This document shows positions 1 to 12,735 of a stretch of 64,000 nt of DNA, piece after piece; the first letter of the stretch is position 1; each line of letters opens with the position of its first letter. The DNA is from Brachypodium distachyon. Its lineage: Eukaryota > Streptophyta > Magnoliopsida > Poales > Poaceae. The DNA lies in contig NC_016131.3 in the NCBI RefSeq assembly GCF_000005505.3, positions 11,119,501 to 11,183,500 on the forward strand. The letters are read 5' to 3'. The notes under the pieces are model-generated. The model saw nothing but the letters and a program-made list of their open reading frames with translations. It was not told where the DNA came from and did no database searches. Made by a program: the position numbers and the translations under genes.

Positions 1-1226
1 GTGGTACAGCTAGTTGTCAATTTGCTGCTCATGTGAATATGGAGATGTTACAAATTACTAATATTTAATAGTATAAACATGTGCTATCTAACTTTCATTG
101 CAATAGTGATGCCTCCGTTTCAAAAGGGACTTTGGGAGCAAGAAAGCTTCAAACTACTAACCGGGGCTAAAAGTTCTGAAAAAAGGGGGAAATAAGGCTT
201 GCTATTATTAATGTCCAGAAAATATCATATCTGTGAAGCATAAATTTAAATGTACTCCATGGAATAGGCTGAACTGAGTTAGGCAGTTCAAGTTGGAATT
301 GTCAGATTTCCAGAACTCTCTTTTCCTTCGTGAAACAATAAATAACTTGCTTAAACCAAAGTGCTTAATCTGGCCTTTGTTTCCTCTGTGACTAACTAGA
401 TTTTTTTTTTGCAACAGCTCAAATATAACATAGCAATGTATATGTATAGAATTTACCAGAACTACAATATAAATAGATTTATAAGCACGTTAGGGGTGAA
501 TCTGGCATCAATTTCTAGTGTAAATTAAATAATGTTTTTTAGATTGACTAAATATTGTTTACAAACATATAAAAAACTAAAAAGCATTCAGTATCACTGA
601 GAAATGGGCAAGGTTCTATCACCTATAGAGGAAAGGAAGCGGGAAGACACGCCTATCGCCCGTCGCTCCTTCCTCGGTGGCCAGTCGCTTTGGATAGCTA
701 GATTGCACAGTGCAACGGTCTGCCCTGCTGTCGCCCGCCAAAGCCCTGTCAGCCGCCTACCTCCAATTTCCTCTCTCCAAGTGACGATGCCCACTGCTGC
801 ACCGTGTTATGGCAAGTCCACGACTGGGGAAAGACTCGAATATGGGAGACGAGACTGCAGCTGGGAGGCCATGTAGAACATGCTGCTGCTGATTGATCGT
901 ATTATTTCTGCGTGGGGCTTCTTTGGGCCAGGCCCAAATCGATTTTATTTCTTTTCTGGATATTATACATTGTAAGCCTGAGACACAGCTTTATATGAAG
1001 AAGTAATCAATAATGATGTTCCCTTTGAGTAATCATTTCGCTAATCCAAAAAACAAAACTGTATATCATCGTGTAAGCATAAATTGGACTACACCCCTTT
1101 GTTGCTATGTAAGTTGTGCATATATTATCTGTTCATCACACCATAAATAACGGTTGAGATTATGGTCCATTAAATTATTAATATTACTGAAATTTATGAA
1201 GCATTTAATGGAGTGGTGGTTTGCAG
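1..1226 (+). other. OSB intron sequence (upstream exons lie before the window)
   Basis: No exon of the OSB gene could be recognised here. The first exon seen opens at 1227 after a TTGCAG acceptor and starts mid-codon, so this stretch is the tail of an intron. It is AT-rich except for a GC-richer island at about 600-880. The island holds open frames on both strands, but neither resembles a known protein. Confidence 0.6.
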
Positions 1227-3986
1227 GGTAACCCTAGCATTTTGGGATGACTTGGCTGTTATGGCCTCCGAGCATGTGAAACAGGGAGACCGAATATTTG
1301 TTTCTGGACGGCTTGTATCAGATACTGTTGATGAAGGGCCTGAAAAGCGGCAAGTTTACTACAAGGTCCCATCTCTGCTAATATTTATATTTGGGTTACC
1401 ATGATTTTCTTTTCACGCTTTTTTCCATCTTCCCTCTTTCTCGTGATTATCAACAGTATCATATATTTTTCAGGTTGTTGTTCAACAGTTGAATTTCATC
1501 GAGTCCTTCCAACCTGTGCGGTTATATGAATCAGAGTCAAACCAGAATACCCAAGGTATGTATCTAAGTCCACTGACTTGCTGATATCGGTTTGTATCAT
1601 AGAACTACTGTTTCTCTTATTACCTGTTTATACTTCTGTCATATGGATACTTATTTGTATGTTTGCGATATTTACTTCCGTTTGTACAGTAGTACAGTTA
1701 ATGGTTACAGTTTACATTGCTCACTTTGCCTTCAAACTATCATGTTCAACATGTAACCATTTTGGAGCTTGGCTATTGGTCTTTTGCCTTCAAAGACACT
1801 TGTGATAAGTCCCCCTATTTAAGTTATCTATTTGACTTCATGCTTTTGAAAGCTTTAAAAAATATTCTAGGCATTTTTTGCAAGATAGATACTTTTAAAG
1901 TATTGAGAAAAGGCTGTTAGATGTTAGCTTATGTAGAAAAATTTATCCTGGCTTATAGTTACAAAATTGCAACAAAAGATAAATACTCCTTTTCTTTGAG
2001 GGAAAGAAATAGCACATAAATTCCCTCAAAATAAGAAGAAATAGCACAGAACCTGTGCAATCCTCATACTCCTTTTATTCCTCGAGTACTCTTTCAAATG
2101 CAATTGATTGTTGCACAGTTTCACCCTTAATTTCTTCATGTTTTATAGATTTTGCACTCGGCGTTTTGGGTACAACTTACTTCTCCACTCTATTTGTGTT
2201 GCGTGGTTTTAACTCTTAAAGAGACGATCATACACATGATTTGGTGCTAGATTGATATAAGAAAATATTGTTGAAACAAAATGAAAGTTTGACATTTTGT
2301 TGTTAATGAAAGGTGGAAAGCATGGATATTATGTCGATAATGATTCTACCTCTGGATCAACAGAGAATAAGAATGGGGATTTCCTCAGTTCCTCCTCTCG
2401 TTCAACTGAGGCACTGTGGCAAGCATTCTTCGCTAATCCTCTTGACTGGTGGGATAACAGGCAAAATAAGGTTACATACGCTCTTTCTCGTATTCTTTTT
2501 GGGTCATTTAAAATTTCAGTCTTTCAGATGTATGATCAATTCTTATTTTCTTTGCATTAACTTCTGTCTTTATATGTAAACCACCTATGCATTTTATGAT
2601 AGTGGCAAATAAACTGGGGGAAAACATGGAACACACTGCCGGACATCTGGAACCACTTAAGAAAAGCTGAAAGTAGTAGAGAGCCATAGAGGGGTACTGG
2701 ATAGCCAAAGTTGAGAATTGAAATGATAAAGGCATCAAATGTAGTTGGGAAAAATAAAATAAAGAACTTTCTTCTACGTTATTTCCTATTTCTGTCAAAA
2801 GGCTCGTGTTTGGTGCTTTGGAAAGAGAGAATTCACATGGATTCCAAAATTAGGGAAGAGTGCCCTACCGCCCTCCGCAGGGTTTTGCACACCTTACATC
2901 TAGCTTCTAAAATTATATAAATGTGCCAACTTAGTCTACATAAGTACAGTGGCAATATTGCTGCTTGAGTTGTGCAATTGAATTTTAATGGTTCAGTGTT
3001 ACATGCTGTGTGTGAAAATCACTCTTGGATTTTTAAAACAAAAAAGGCCATATTATGTAGTGGGGGCATGTATGCCACTAGGGTTGGGGCACTAATTCAA
3101 AAACAAGAGTCAGGAGGTAATCTAGATTCTAGAAAGTGTTGTGCCCTTGAAATTTTGAAGCTAAAACAAAAATGACATCAGGAATATAACAAAATAGCAG
3201 AAACTTTGTGTGCATAGTCAATGCTCTCCTTTTCGTCTCTATGTACTTGCATTTATTAATTTATTAGTTTTCAAGGTTTTCTTTTACGAACAGCTCAAGG
3301 AATTATCTTCTGCATCTTGTCAGCATTTGTAGATTTGAGACTGAAATCTTCTGGAGGTGGACTAAATTGACAACTAGTTCACCATTTTTTGGGGAAAAAT
3401 CATATTTATTCAATGGCCAAATCAAGTTGGTTCGTATATAGCAATTATTTTTGTTGTTTGGTTCCGGTATACAACTAATCTCCAGTACGAGCTACTTTCT
3501 TTTACTTTGCGTCATAATAACTTGCAGAAAGATTCATAATGTTAGGTCCATCCACATTGTGTTAGGTTGTGAATTTCGTGATAACCTTCCCGGTCCCCGC
3601 AAGCTTTATCAGTTGGCTGCATTTATTCTTGTATATATTTGTTTGCATCAATGATTTGGCCATCATACTTGTTTTAAGAAATATGTCCTGGAGATTGCTT
3701 TGATTATCTTAATTTCATAAGGTTTATGACCGTAATACCCCTTCTAATCCATATAATGGTGACTGACTGGCCTTGTACGTGTCAACAGAAGAACCCAAGA
3801 TATCCAGACTTTAAGCATAAGAGCACGGGTGAAGCATTGTGGGTTGATGGGAGGAACAATCCTAACTGGGTCATCTCTCAGTTGGCAGTTTTGGACTCGA
3901 GAATGGGTTCCCTGCAAGACAGGGAGAGAAAACCAGTCTCCTTTATGTATGCTGATGACTTCATGACATCTGACGCCAACACCTAA
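1227..3986 (+). CDS. OSB: Organellar single-stranded DNA-binding protein (OSB family), 3' part
   Basis: OSB proteins bind single-stranded DNA in mitochondria or plastids and restrain recombination of organelle genomes. Four exons are visible: 1227-1365, 1474-1555, 2313-2470 and 3789-3986. All have GT-AG borders and they code for 191 residues up to TAA. The first two carry the C-terminal half of an OB fold (VTLAFWDDLA, GDRIFVSGRL, VVVQQLNFIE). The last two carry the plant-specific PDF motif, with LWQAFFANPLDWWDNR split by the intron from NPRYPDFKHK. The first visible exon starts in phase 2, so the targeting peptide and the front of the OB fold lie left of the window. The reading frame is intact. 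The final intron is long (1.3 kb). The gene converges on the Aux/IAA gene at 5960. Confidence 0.88.
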
Positions 3987-5959
3987 GTCTCCCCTACTGA
4001 GGGCGAAGCTTCTTAGTGACCCAGTCCCAATTATCTAGCTCCACGATGTATCAGTATCATGTAGCAAGCGTGCCCCATGCTGCCTCAGTTTTGTTGTACA
4101 TAGGTAGGCCCTGGAAGCTTATCAGTGATGCGCACGGCCATCGGTTCTATGTCGATAGTAATGACAAATTGCAGACTTGCCAATGTATTAGAAGCTCTAT
4201 TATGTGAGAAATGGTACATCTGTTGTGGCGTTCCATCAGTCAAGTGTCTCGTCTGATAAGCCACGTACGGATATGCTCCTTAACCCAGATGATGCAAACA
4301 TACGTTTGTATGTGCTGTGACTAACTGACTAATATAGATTTGCGGTTCATACGTGCAAGGGCATGTGCACTACAAATCTGGAGACATGCATCGTGATTTG
4401 GGAGACATCTCACTGTTGAGGGGCACACATCGACCAGCAACTAATATGTAGGTTGAATCTTTGATGCTCCTCTAGTTGGACCTGTTCTCACATGAATTGG
4501 CACATAAAACCCGTCCAGGCTATTCTACCTACCGTTCCTGTAAACACCATCTGCTACGGCAACCAAACGACCGCACCATCCCAGAAGGCACAGGAGTCTA
4601 AGAATTCCAGTTATGTCTTTGAGATTATTGCAAACGATAATACTCTCAGATTTTCGTTTTGAGAGGTGGATAAAGTCCTCGCCTTGATTAATTGATGCCA
4701 GTGCAGGCTGCTTGGATCAAGAGCTCATGTGCACCACATGCATGCTGTCCGCCCATATATCGACCGTGGCATGTGTTGACAACACGATGCAGGTCTCTCC
4801 CTGTATGGGCTCTGTGTGTTGCCTTGCTTTGACCAGTCTTGGTGAATTTATTTCTCTCGTTTGACTGAGCTACCGAGAATTGACATTGGATCCACTGATC
4901 AGCCATGAGATCCCGTGATCTCAGATTTTAATCTTGGCGGCACATGGTAAGTTATATCTCCCTTCGTGCTTTCGTCTCAAGTCAATTTGGTCTGGAACAT
5001 GGGCTGAAGATTCGCACAAGAGGACTAGTTGGCCTTTCTCTGTGCTGCGAAGTTAACTAAGGGTCTTTTCCTTTCACGGAACTTCAAAACGCAGTAAAAG
5101 GAAAAATTGTAGGATTGCTATGGTATACCCCTCTTGAATTCAAAGCGGAAACAATTGAAATTGGCACCAGCTGTGTTTGATTACATCATAGGAGTTCATG
5201 ATCCGCATAATTTTTTCCAGTAGAGTGGACTAAATGATTATTTTATTTTTAACTCCATAAGAAAAAATCTTGCGGTTCCTGATGCTATAAATGAGAAGGA
5301 AAAAAAATCCCTATGAACTCTATGAGAATGATTCCCGAGGACATGTAAGCAAACTTTGCCTGCATCTTAATTTATTTCCGTTCTTTCTTGGTCATAGCAT
5401 GTAGTTGGAGACCAGATCTGAACGCAGTCGAAATGCATGATTTTTTTGCAGATATCGCTTTGAAATTTCAATACGCCTAAAAGATTTTGTTCTTGAATTA
5501 TCAGCCTCGGACTTGAAGAATGGAGAAGCAACTGATACCCTCACAAACAAACCAACAACATTAATAGGAAAAGATTGATGATACAGAGACTTGACAACTG
5601 AATACAAAAGCAAAGCCGTGGGGGAATCCAAGGGAAAGAAGCCACTTCTTCTTCCCTCCCTTGTAGCATCATGCAGGATCATAAGTAATGAACAATTAAT
5701 ATAACTGTTTCGTTTGTACAAACACATGGAGAGTTTAACCCAAATCTCCACATCTCCTTTGTGCTTCTAAAAAAAGGCCTACTTTTAAGGACCCAAACAA
5801 AGGCACACATCCATGTGCGCACTCTGATGCACCAAGCTCATCTCCTTTGGCTTGGGGATCGAACCCAGATCGAAGAACAAAAAGTATAAACCAGAAAAGA
5901 AAGAAGAAAAAAAGAAGAACTCATGATATCATCATCTTGCTCCGATCTCAAACGTGTCT
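3987..5959. other. Intergenic region between convergent OSB and Aux/IAA genes
   Basis: This holds the 3' UTR and downstream flank of OSB and then the 3' flank of the minus-strand Aux/IAA gene. I see no coding exon, RNA gene or clear transposon. Short open frames (4688-4906 and 5392-5751, minus) have no recognisable protein features. Confidence 0.55.
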
Positions 5960-6849
5960 TCATTTGGATCCGAGGCCTGTGGCTTCAGATCTCTTGATGA
6001 TCCTCAACTTCTTGCAGGTACCACTGAACATACTGCAAACACACAAGATCAAAGATGGTAAGTCACACTGCATATACTTTCACAAAATGTAAAGATGGAT
6101 TTATGAGAGTAATGAACACTTACTCGAAGGGCACATCTCCGACAAGCATGAGGTCGCCGTCCTTGTCCTCGTAGGTGATGGCGTACTCGGCCGGGTTGGC
6201 GTTGGGACTGGCGCCGTCGGCGCCTGAGAAGCAGACGAACATGGCCTCCAGGGCCTCCCTGAGCTCCCTGTAGCCCTTGTACATCTTGAGGTCGATCTTC
6301 CTCAGGTAGGGCGCTCCGTCCATGCTGACTTTGACGAAGGAGCCGTTATTGGTGCTTGCCACCGCTGCTGCAGCTGCAGGCGCCGCAGCTGGAGACTGCG
6401 TGTTGCTGCTGTTGTTGGCCTCTTCGGCTTTCTTGGCCTTGCTCTTGCTCGCTGCTGCTGCTGCTGCCTGGAAGCAGCTCTTCCTGTAGGACCTCACCGG
6501 TGGCCATCCTACCACTTGCGCCCTGAAAAGAGTTCAGACGAAACATGTAAGAACCCTGTCCATGCATGCGTTTCTGAAGAAGATGTGTGATCTAGCCTGA
6601 GCCCTGAAGGCTCGAGCTAAAAGGGACCGGGAGTAGCTAGTAAACTCACTTGGCGACCGGCGGTGCGGCCTCGACGTCATGGGCCTTGCCGTCGTGGGCT
6701 TCCTCGGCGGTGGTGTCCTCGAAGGCGTCGACGGCCCGCTTCTTGCCCCTAGGAGTGGCCGGCGGCGAGAAGGCTGTGGCCTTCTGCGAGAGCGTGCCCG
6801 GCAGGCCCAGCCTGAGCTCAGTCGCCATGAGAAGGCTGTCGGCGTCCAT
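5960..6849 (-). CDS. IAA: Aux/IAA auxin-response repressor
   Basis: Aux/IAA proteins are short-lived nuclear repressors that bind ARF factors. Auxin promotes their recognition by TIR1/AFB F-box proteins and their degradation. Three exons, 6650-6849, 6124-6522 and 5960-6032, join in phase to give 223 residues. Domain I is TELRLGLPG (EAR-type repression motif) at residues 11-19. Domain II contains the degron core [10 protein letters not shown] directly after the first splice. Domains III and IV (PB1) run from [13 protein letters not shown] through [16 protein letters not shown] to the last exon ([17 protein letters not shown]). An alanine-rich, low-complexity linker lies between domains II and III. 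An in-frame ATG at 6912 would add 21 residues; 6849 is preferred because family members start just before domain I. All key motifs are intact. The neighbour at 15994 is a second family member in the opposite direction. Confidence 0.95.
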
Positions 6850-6967
6850 TTCCAGGCTTATACACGTAGGAAAAATTAGCTCGATCGATGCGAAATCTGA
6901 CAAGACAATCAATCGAAGCGTCTGCGTTGTGCTAGTGCTACGAAGGGCAGGGGTTTGGCGAGCAATG

Positions 6968-6974
6968 TTTTATA
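6968..6974 (-). promoter_or_regulatory. TATA box of the minus-strand Aux/IAA gene
   Basis: TATAAAA is read on the minus strand within a GC-rich stretch, about 119 bp before the ATG at 6849. Position and context fit a core promoter. Confidence 0.6.
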
Positions 6975-9662
6975 GGCGGCCGGGGAGGGCAGGCGCATGG
7001 AGCTGACATATGGAGGCGGACACGTCGGCTCGTGGAGCGCAAAGGGGCGGGGGCGTGGCTAGGCTGGGCTGTGAGGGTGGCTAGGGGGCAGCGTGCCGGG
7101 CCGGCCGGCGACAGCGGGCGAGCGGCGCACGACCGTCCAGGATCCCTCGGTCCACGGCCCGAGGCGCGGCCGGGGCCGTCCGATCTATCGATCCCCCGCG
7201 GCAGGCCATGTGCAGGCGGCTGTACCCATCGATCTTTCTCACCTGGCTGTACGATCGATACTCTCCACAATTGCATATACTATGTCTTGCTAATAAGCTA
7301 GCTGCCCGTATTATCCAAATATTGAGGGTTTTGATTGATTGATTAGTTGGGGATGCGTACGCGGTTTTCCGGGTCTCGGGGGGTGTGGCATCATTTTTGT
7401 ATTCCGTGGGGCACATGGCATGTTTAACGGGTTGTCCACCACCACAAACGGTACGGTCTTCCACTTGTTCATCCTAGCAATTCGACCCGGTTCTTCTTCA
7501 TACATTTGGACGTGTCAGGTTGGAAGAAGCTTCTGAGACCGAATGGCGAGGGCGAATATATTGAAGACCCGGAACCTTTAGCCCGGATGTATGGTAATGG
7601 AGGCTGGCTGGTGATTATGATGTATAGAAAACGAACAAGTGTGCATATGAATGATTACAAGGCGCCATGATGAGAGAGATACTGGCGGGGCGCGGGGAGC
7701 ATCTCTCGCGCATTCGGTGCTGTTTCCTTTCGGCCCTATCCCATCATGTTACGGAGAGCGGTGCATCGCGGGATATATGGGCGCTCTGTCCGCCGTCCTT
7801 GCTTTACGATTGCATATCTATTCGTATCCCCTTTCTCTTCTTTTCACTCCATAAGACAGTACCACTATCTAAGCAGGTCCAACATATACTACTCCGGTGA
7901 GGTGAGATCAGTGTAAAACCTCGAAACTTTCTGCCGGTTACAGGTTGATGCATATAATTGAAGAGCTCTTTTACAGTAACCTTAAATAAATATGAACCCT
8001 TCATTCTTTCTAATCCAATGGTTAAGGTTGATTGGTACTCCACTGAAGATGTTAAGGAGTGCCATCACAAAATGGTAGGGAGTACCTTGATTTTGAGGGT
8101 AAAACTGTAATCCAACAGACCATGGGTGCTTTGTACGTCTTCTTCGTGAGAACAGAACGCCTCCGTTTGAAATTAGGGGGATCTAACCTGATTGATTTCT
8201 CTTCTAGATCGTTGGTTCTACTGATGCGCTAACCAGATTGAATAAAGCATCCAATGGCCCGTCACAAAATTTAATTTTGTTAGTTTATATAGAGTTAGCG
8301 ATTCCAGATCGATCTTCATATAGCAGACTACTGCATGGTAACGGTGTTTAATCGAGATCCCTTCACGCGGAGGCGGCGATGGACATGCCGCCGTCGCCAG
8401 CAGCTTTCAGAAATCAAAGAGTCATTAGGTTCGATAAAACGCTAGGATTTCTAATCGCGTCAATACAACATCAATTCTAGTATGTGTATTGTTTGTTCAT
8501 GTTCATGGATACCAAAACTTGTCCTTTGTTTGTGAACCCAGCGATGACCAATTCATTTGTACCGGCAGCGACGGCGGCAGCTTTAACAGATTGATTGTCA
8601 TTAGGTTAAACAAAACTGTCCACTAATACACCGCAAAAGTCTATAATACCCCTCCATCTCAATGGACAAATTTAATCGGTACTCCCCGGTACCTCCTTGG
8701 AGTACAAGGTACCGTAAAAATTCTCTTAAATCATGCCAGAGTGCGCGAGGGGAGACGGCGATAAATCTGGGATATGCGTGCGCCTGCGCGTAAAAGTGAG
8801 CTCCAAATTCTAGAATCCTGGTGACAGATTAAGGCATATACACTTTTTGACGGGCAAGATTATGGCTTGCACGCGCAACCCCATTTCAGCTCATTTGGAG
8901 ATGCTTTCCCGATCCGGTAAAAGCCTGACAACACAAGGTGCATGCTTTTCTGATCCTCGATCTCCTCTACTATTCCATCTGTTTTACTACAAATGTCTAG
9001 AGGCTTGACAGAGAATTCGGTTAGTGCGATCTGTCAAATAGTATAACGAGCCCAACAAAGCATGACACCATGACCCTCAATTGGGTTGATTCTTACTGAC
9101 AAATTTGTGAGGCTTGTTATCCCTACATAAAAAAGAATAATTTGTCCGTCGAGAAATGAAATCAGCAGTATTTTGTTGTAGTAAAAAGGAGAGGTTAGTA
9201 CCTTTTTTTTCTGTCCCTGCTCGACACACCTCTGCTGCGTATCGCGCCTTACTACTAAATTGAGATACTGTTCTTCAGCAAATCCCTTTTGTTGCTGTTG
9301 CTTCCTTTTGGTTGGGTCAGTGCCCCACAATGTCTAGTGGGAGTTGTTTGTTTCGAAATCTTCACACAAAGTATGTCTACGCTGCACAACTGTGCTAATT
9401 CCTAAACTGAGTGGGGTGCTTAATTAGTCTATTTTATGGTACCAAATGGTCCCCCCCTGAAGATTGGGCGAGCTCGTATCATGCGAGATGGGACTTGGAC
9501 AATGGACTTGGAGCAGGCGACCTTTTGGAGTCCTGTGTAGTGCTTACATATATTATTACGGCGTTCTAGAAAGCTAAAGTGCATGCAAGGGTGCTTTCGG
9601 AAGCAAGGGAGCTAGAACTGTGGGTCAAATCTCCATATAATATTTCTCGATCTTTTCATATA

Positions 9663-9772
9663 ATCCTTCCGTCACATTTTTGTCTAGATACGTATGTATT
9701 TAGACGTGTTTTATTACGCAGGTAAATTCATATCTAAATAAAGTTGCGACACTTAATATGCGACGGATGAAG
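9663..9772. repeat. Degenerate Stowaway-like MITE
   Basis: The left end CCTTCCGTCACA and the right end GCGACGGATGAAG are imperfect inverted copies next to TA dinucleotides, and the element is about 110 bp. It is a decayed member of the grass CTCCCTCCGT group. Confidence 0.45.
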
Positions 9773-9824
9773 TACATTTTATTTATTCTGGCCAAACCTT
9801 TGGCTACTGGGTCCAATTTTTCCC

Positions 9825-10140
9825 CGGTATCAAGATTTGCGGTTACCGTAAGATTTGCGGTAACACGGTAACCGGAAAAATCATAACCATTTATCTCGGA
9901 CGAAATGTTTTGATCGAAATTTGATTTTTTTTAAAGATGATTGGATATTTCACATTAATTCTACAAATAGAACCTAGTATTTGTGGACAGAGATATCTTT
10001 CCTAATTTGAGGTTCACAAGTTCATTCATGCCTTCAACTCAAAAAATAATGGGCTTTTTTGGGTCCGACAAACACATTTCCCAAAGAATGTGAAATGCGG
10101 TTACAATAGGATAACCAAAAATTGAAAGTTATCAGGTGCT
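9825..10140. repeat. Repeat copy A with GGTAACC-type motifs
   Basis: The copy begins with GCGGTTACCGTAAGATTTGCGG and ends near GGTTACAATAGGATAACC. The same motifs, including GATTTGCGGTAACACGG and GGTTTTTT-type spacers, recur in diverged form at 12185-12735. This points to two old copies of one non-coding transposon family. The family could not be named from sequence alone. Confidence 0.4.
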
Positions 10141-11735
10141 TTGAAGTTATATTTTGACTAAAGTACAACTCATTAATAATTAACCATTTTGTGTGTTAGA
10201 CGAACTGTGTATGTGGTATTGTGGTATTCTGGTACTTGGCAATATGCATGTTTTGAGAGTAAAACAGTAGGTTGAAAAACTTACTGCAAAATATATTGGC
10301 AATATGCCTTTAACCATAATAAGCACTACAACCAGGTGCAGATGCACATAGTCAGCTACAGCAATACTATGTTTATCACCTCAGTTTCAAATAATGCTGA
10401 ACATGACTGGCATCTTGGTTTCTTAGCTTACTTCTCTACTACTCCATGTACCAAAACAACTATGGTTGCATCAACCGACGCACAACTTAAGAAAAAAACA
10501 TAGCAAAAGAATTTCGTGAAGAACATGACACAGACAAAAGGTACCAAACGTATCGGGAGATTGATAGAATCATAGAATTAGTGGACAAGACCGGAGCTAG
10601 CCAATGGATGGAAGGAACCAAAGATATAGGTCGTCGCCTAGTATTTCTACCTACTCTAACTTGCTCACTTTCTTTACGTCCTGAGAAGCCGAGATGCTCT
10701 TGCAGACATCGACACATCGTACTGTATCCGAAGGTGGTGGTTCTTATTTTGTGGAAGGGCTTAGAAAGAGGCGAAGATGGAGTGGGGCCGGCAAATGACG
10801 TTCTGTGTCATTGAAGAAGGATGTTGTTGCCCAGAAGTCTAGCTCGCTGACGTGCATCTAGTAGTTATTGGTCTAGGTGTGCTTGTCTCAGGGTCCGATG
10901 ATGTACCTTAATCTTGTTTTTTTTTCTCCTCCGTTCTCTGCCACCAAGCTCTAGTTGTTTTATTTTTTGTGTTTTACTTGTAACCTTTCAGTTGGACTCA
11001 GTCCGACCTCTTTGGCAAATGACTCGTGGCAGCTGTTTCGTCAAAAAAACATCGTACTGTATACTGCTACTGTGCATTATGAGATGAGAGGGATTTGCTT
11101 GAGAACTGACCCGATTGTTTTTGCACCTAGCCGCTTCCATGCATGTGTTCAGTATCTTCTTCGCCTACTGTCAGCCTAAATCCAATCCAATCTAATCCAG
11201 TGAATCTAAGCTACCGGTTTAATTCTTGGTGGTAACCAAGTAATCGACCTAGCTGTCTCTTGAAGTCTTGATCCGCTGATAAGCTTGTCTGTTCAACGAA
11301 CGCGCTACGGCAGATTCCCTGTCTGTCACGTTGCTCTAGTGTTCTAGCCGGCGCCGGCCCATACATGCATGCATGATTGGTTGCATCAATGCAGAAGCAA
11401 TTTGACTATTCCCAATCGAGATACCATATGTTCCCTGCACACAACAGGCTGCTAACTTTATATGCTTGCTGTTTAGATTCTTCTTGAGTTTGTAATAAAC
11501 CATGTACTGTACGCGTGCTTCGAGAGGGTCCTTGATTGGAATATTGTTGTTCGGCGTGTTATACTGTTGATGTCGCCCACAGAGAGAGCTCGGCTCCTTG
11601 GATTCCATCAAGTTATCTGCATGCATGCATATGCGATATGATTCTGACAAGTGCAGCGATCGACTTCTGTTATACGTAAGTGTTGATTGATCGATGCTGA
11701 TGCAATACGATGTGCTACCACGGATACGAGTAATA

Positions 11736-11930
11736 CTCCCTCCTTTCACAAAAAACAAAATTTTGGTTTGATCAACAATTAGACTAATGATTTGAGACTT
11801 ATGTGTTACAAAAATTATATCATTGGATTCATATTTCAAAAACCTTTCCAACGATATAAAATTTGTAACATATAATCTATATACAATTGGTCTAATCCTT
11901 AGTCAAAATTCGACCTCGAAAAATATGGGC

Positions 11931-11934
<4 letters not shown>
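11736..11934. repeat. Stowaway-like MITE truncated at its right end
   Basis: It starts after a TA with CTCCCTCCTTTCACA and continues with the long inverted arms typical of this family (ATTTTGGTTTGATCAA, later TTAGTCAAAATTCGACCTCG). The expected right terminus is missing. The element breaks off at GGGCGCC, exactly where the TA microsatellite begins. Confidence 0.5.
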
Positions 11935-12015
<81 letters not shown>

Positions 12016-12064
12016 ATCTATATTTATATGTATGTATATGTATATGTATATGTATGTATGTATG
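11934..12064. repeat. Compound microsatellite (AT)n-(GT)n-(TATG)n
   Basis: About 33 uninterrupted AT units run from 11934 to 11999. They are followed by about eight GT units and then TATG/TATA units. Such loci are highly length-polymorphic. Confidence 0.95.
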
Positions 12065-12184
12065 TATAGCTGATCTGCCTCGCCAGGCTATGTATGATCA
12101 ATGTCAATACGTAGTTGCACCATCCTTGACAGTGTGTTCCAGTAGTAACAACGTGTTGGTTACCGCATCTTGTTCTGTTTCCAG

Positions 12185-12735
12185 TAAACAAGATTTGCGG
12201 CAACCACGGTAATGGTAAATCTTGGGAATTAACCGGACGAGATTATTTAATCAAATTTTAAACTCAGTTTTTCTTTTCTTCAAGGTGATTATGTATTGGA
12301 TATACTTCTAGTTCCAAAATGCAGAGCATACAATATTTGTTGACTGACAATTTTTACGATATCAAACCAAGATATTATATAAATATATTTCACAATGGCT
12401 CCTAATGATCCTCTGATACCGTAGATGTTGGTTTTTTTTTTGTTACAAGGTTGATCAAACTTTAGAAATTTTGACATTCAACAAAAGTTATACGCCTTAC
12501 ATTTGGAACAAAGGGAGTATATAATTATGCAAATACAACTATACATAGTAGTATGGTGAAAATACTTACCTCTCCTAGTTTGAGAGGGCCATGGGTTTAA
12601 TTGTGGCTAAGATTCAAAATTTCAAAAATAATAGGATTTTTTGTTAGGTGATCTCATTTCTTTGGAAAAACTACATAATGCAGTTATTGGGCAGCAACCA
12701 AAAAAATCGCCAGTAACCAAAGGCAGTTAATCAAC
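12185..12735. repeat. Repeat copy B (GGTAACC family) interrupted by a MITE
   Basis: The left part (AAGATTTGCGGCAACCACGG) and the right part (GCCAGTAACCAAAGGCAG) match the family of copy A at 9825. Between them lies a separate Stowaway-like element at 12305-12517, so the copy was split by a later insertion. Confidence 0.4.
12305..12517. repeat. Stowaway-like MITE nested in repeat copy B
   Basis: It is bounded by TA at 12303-12304 and 12518-12519. The left end CTTCTAGTTCCAAAATGC pairs with the right end CATTTGGAACAAAGGGAG. Length is about 213 bp. Confidence 0.5.

Noticed and set aside
5850..5870. GGGTTCGATCCC-like B box on the minus strand, suggesting a tRNA or SINE
   Set aside because: No A box, cloverleaf or SINE body was found around it.
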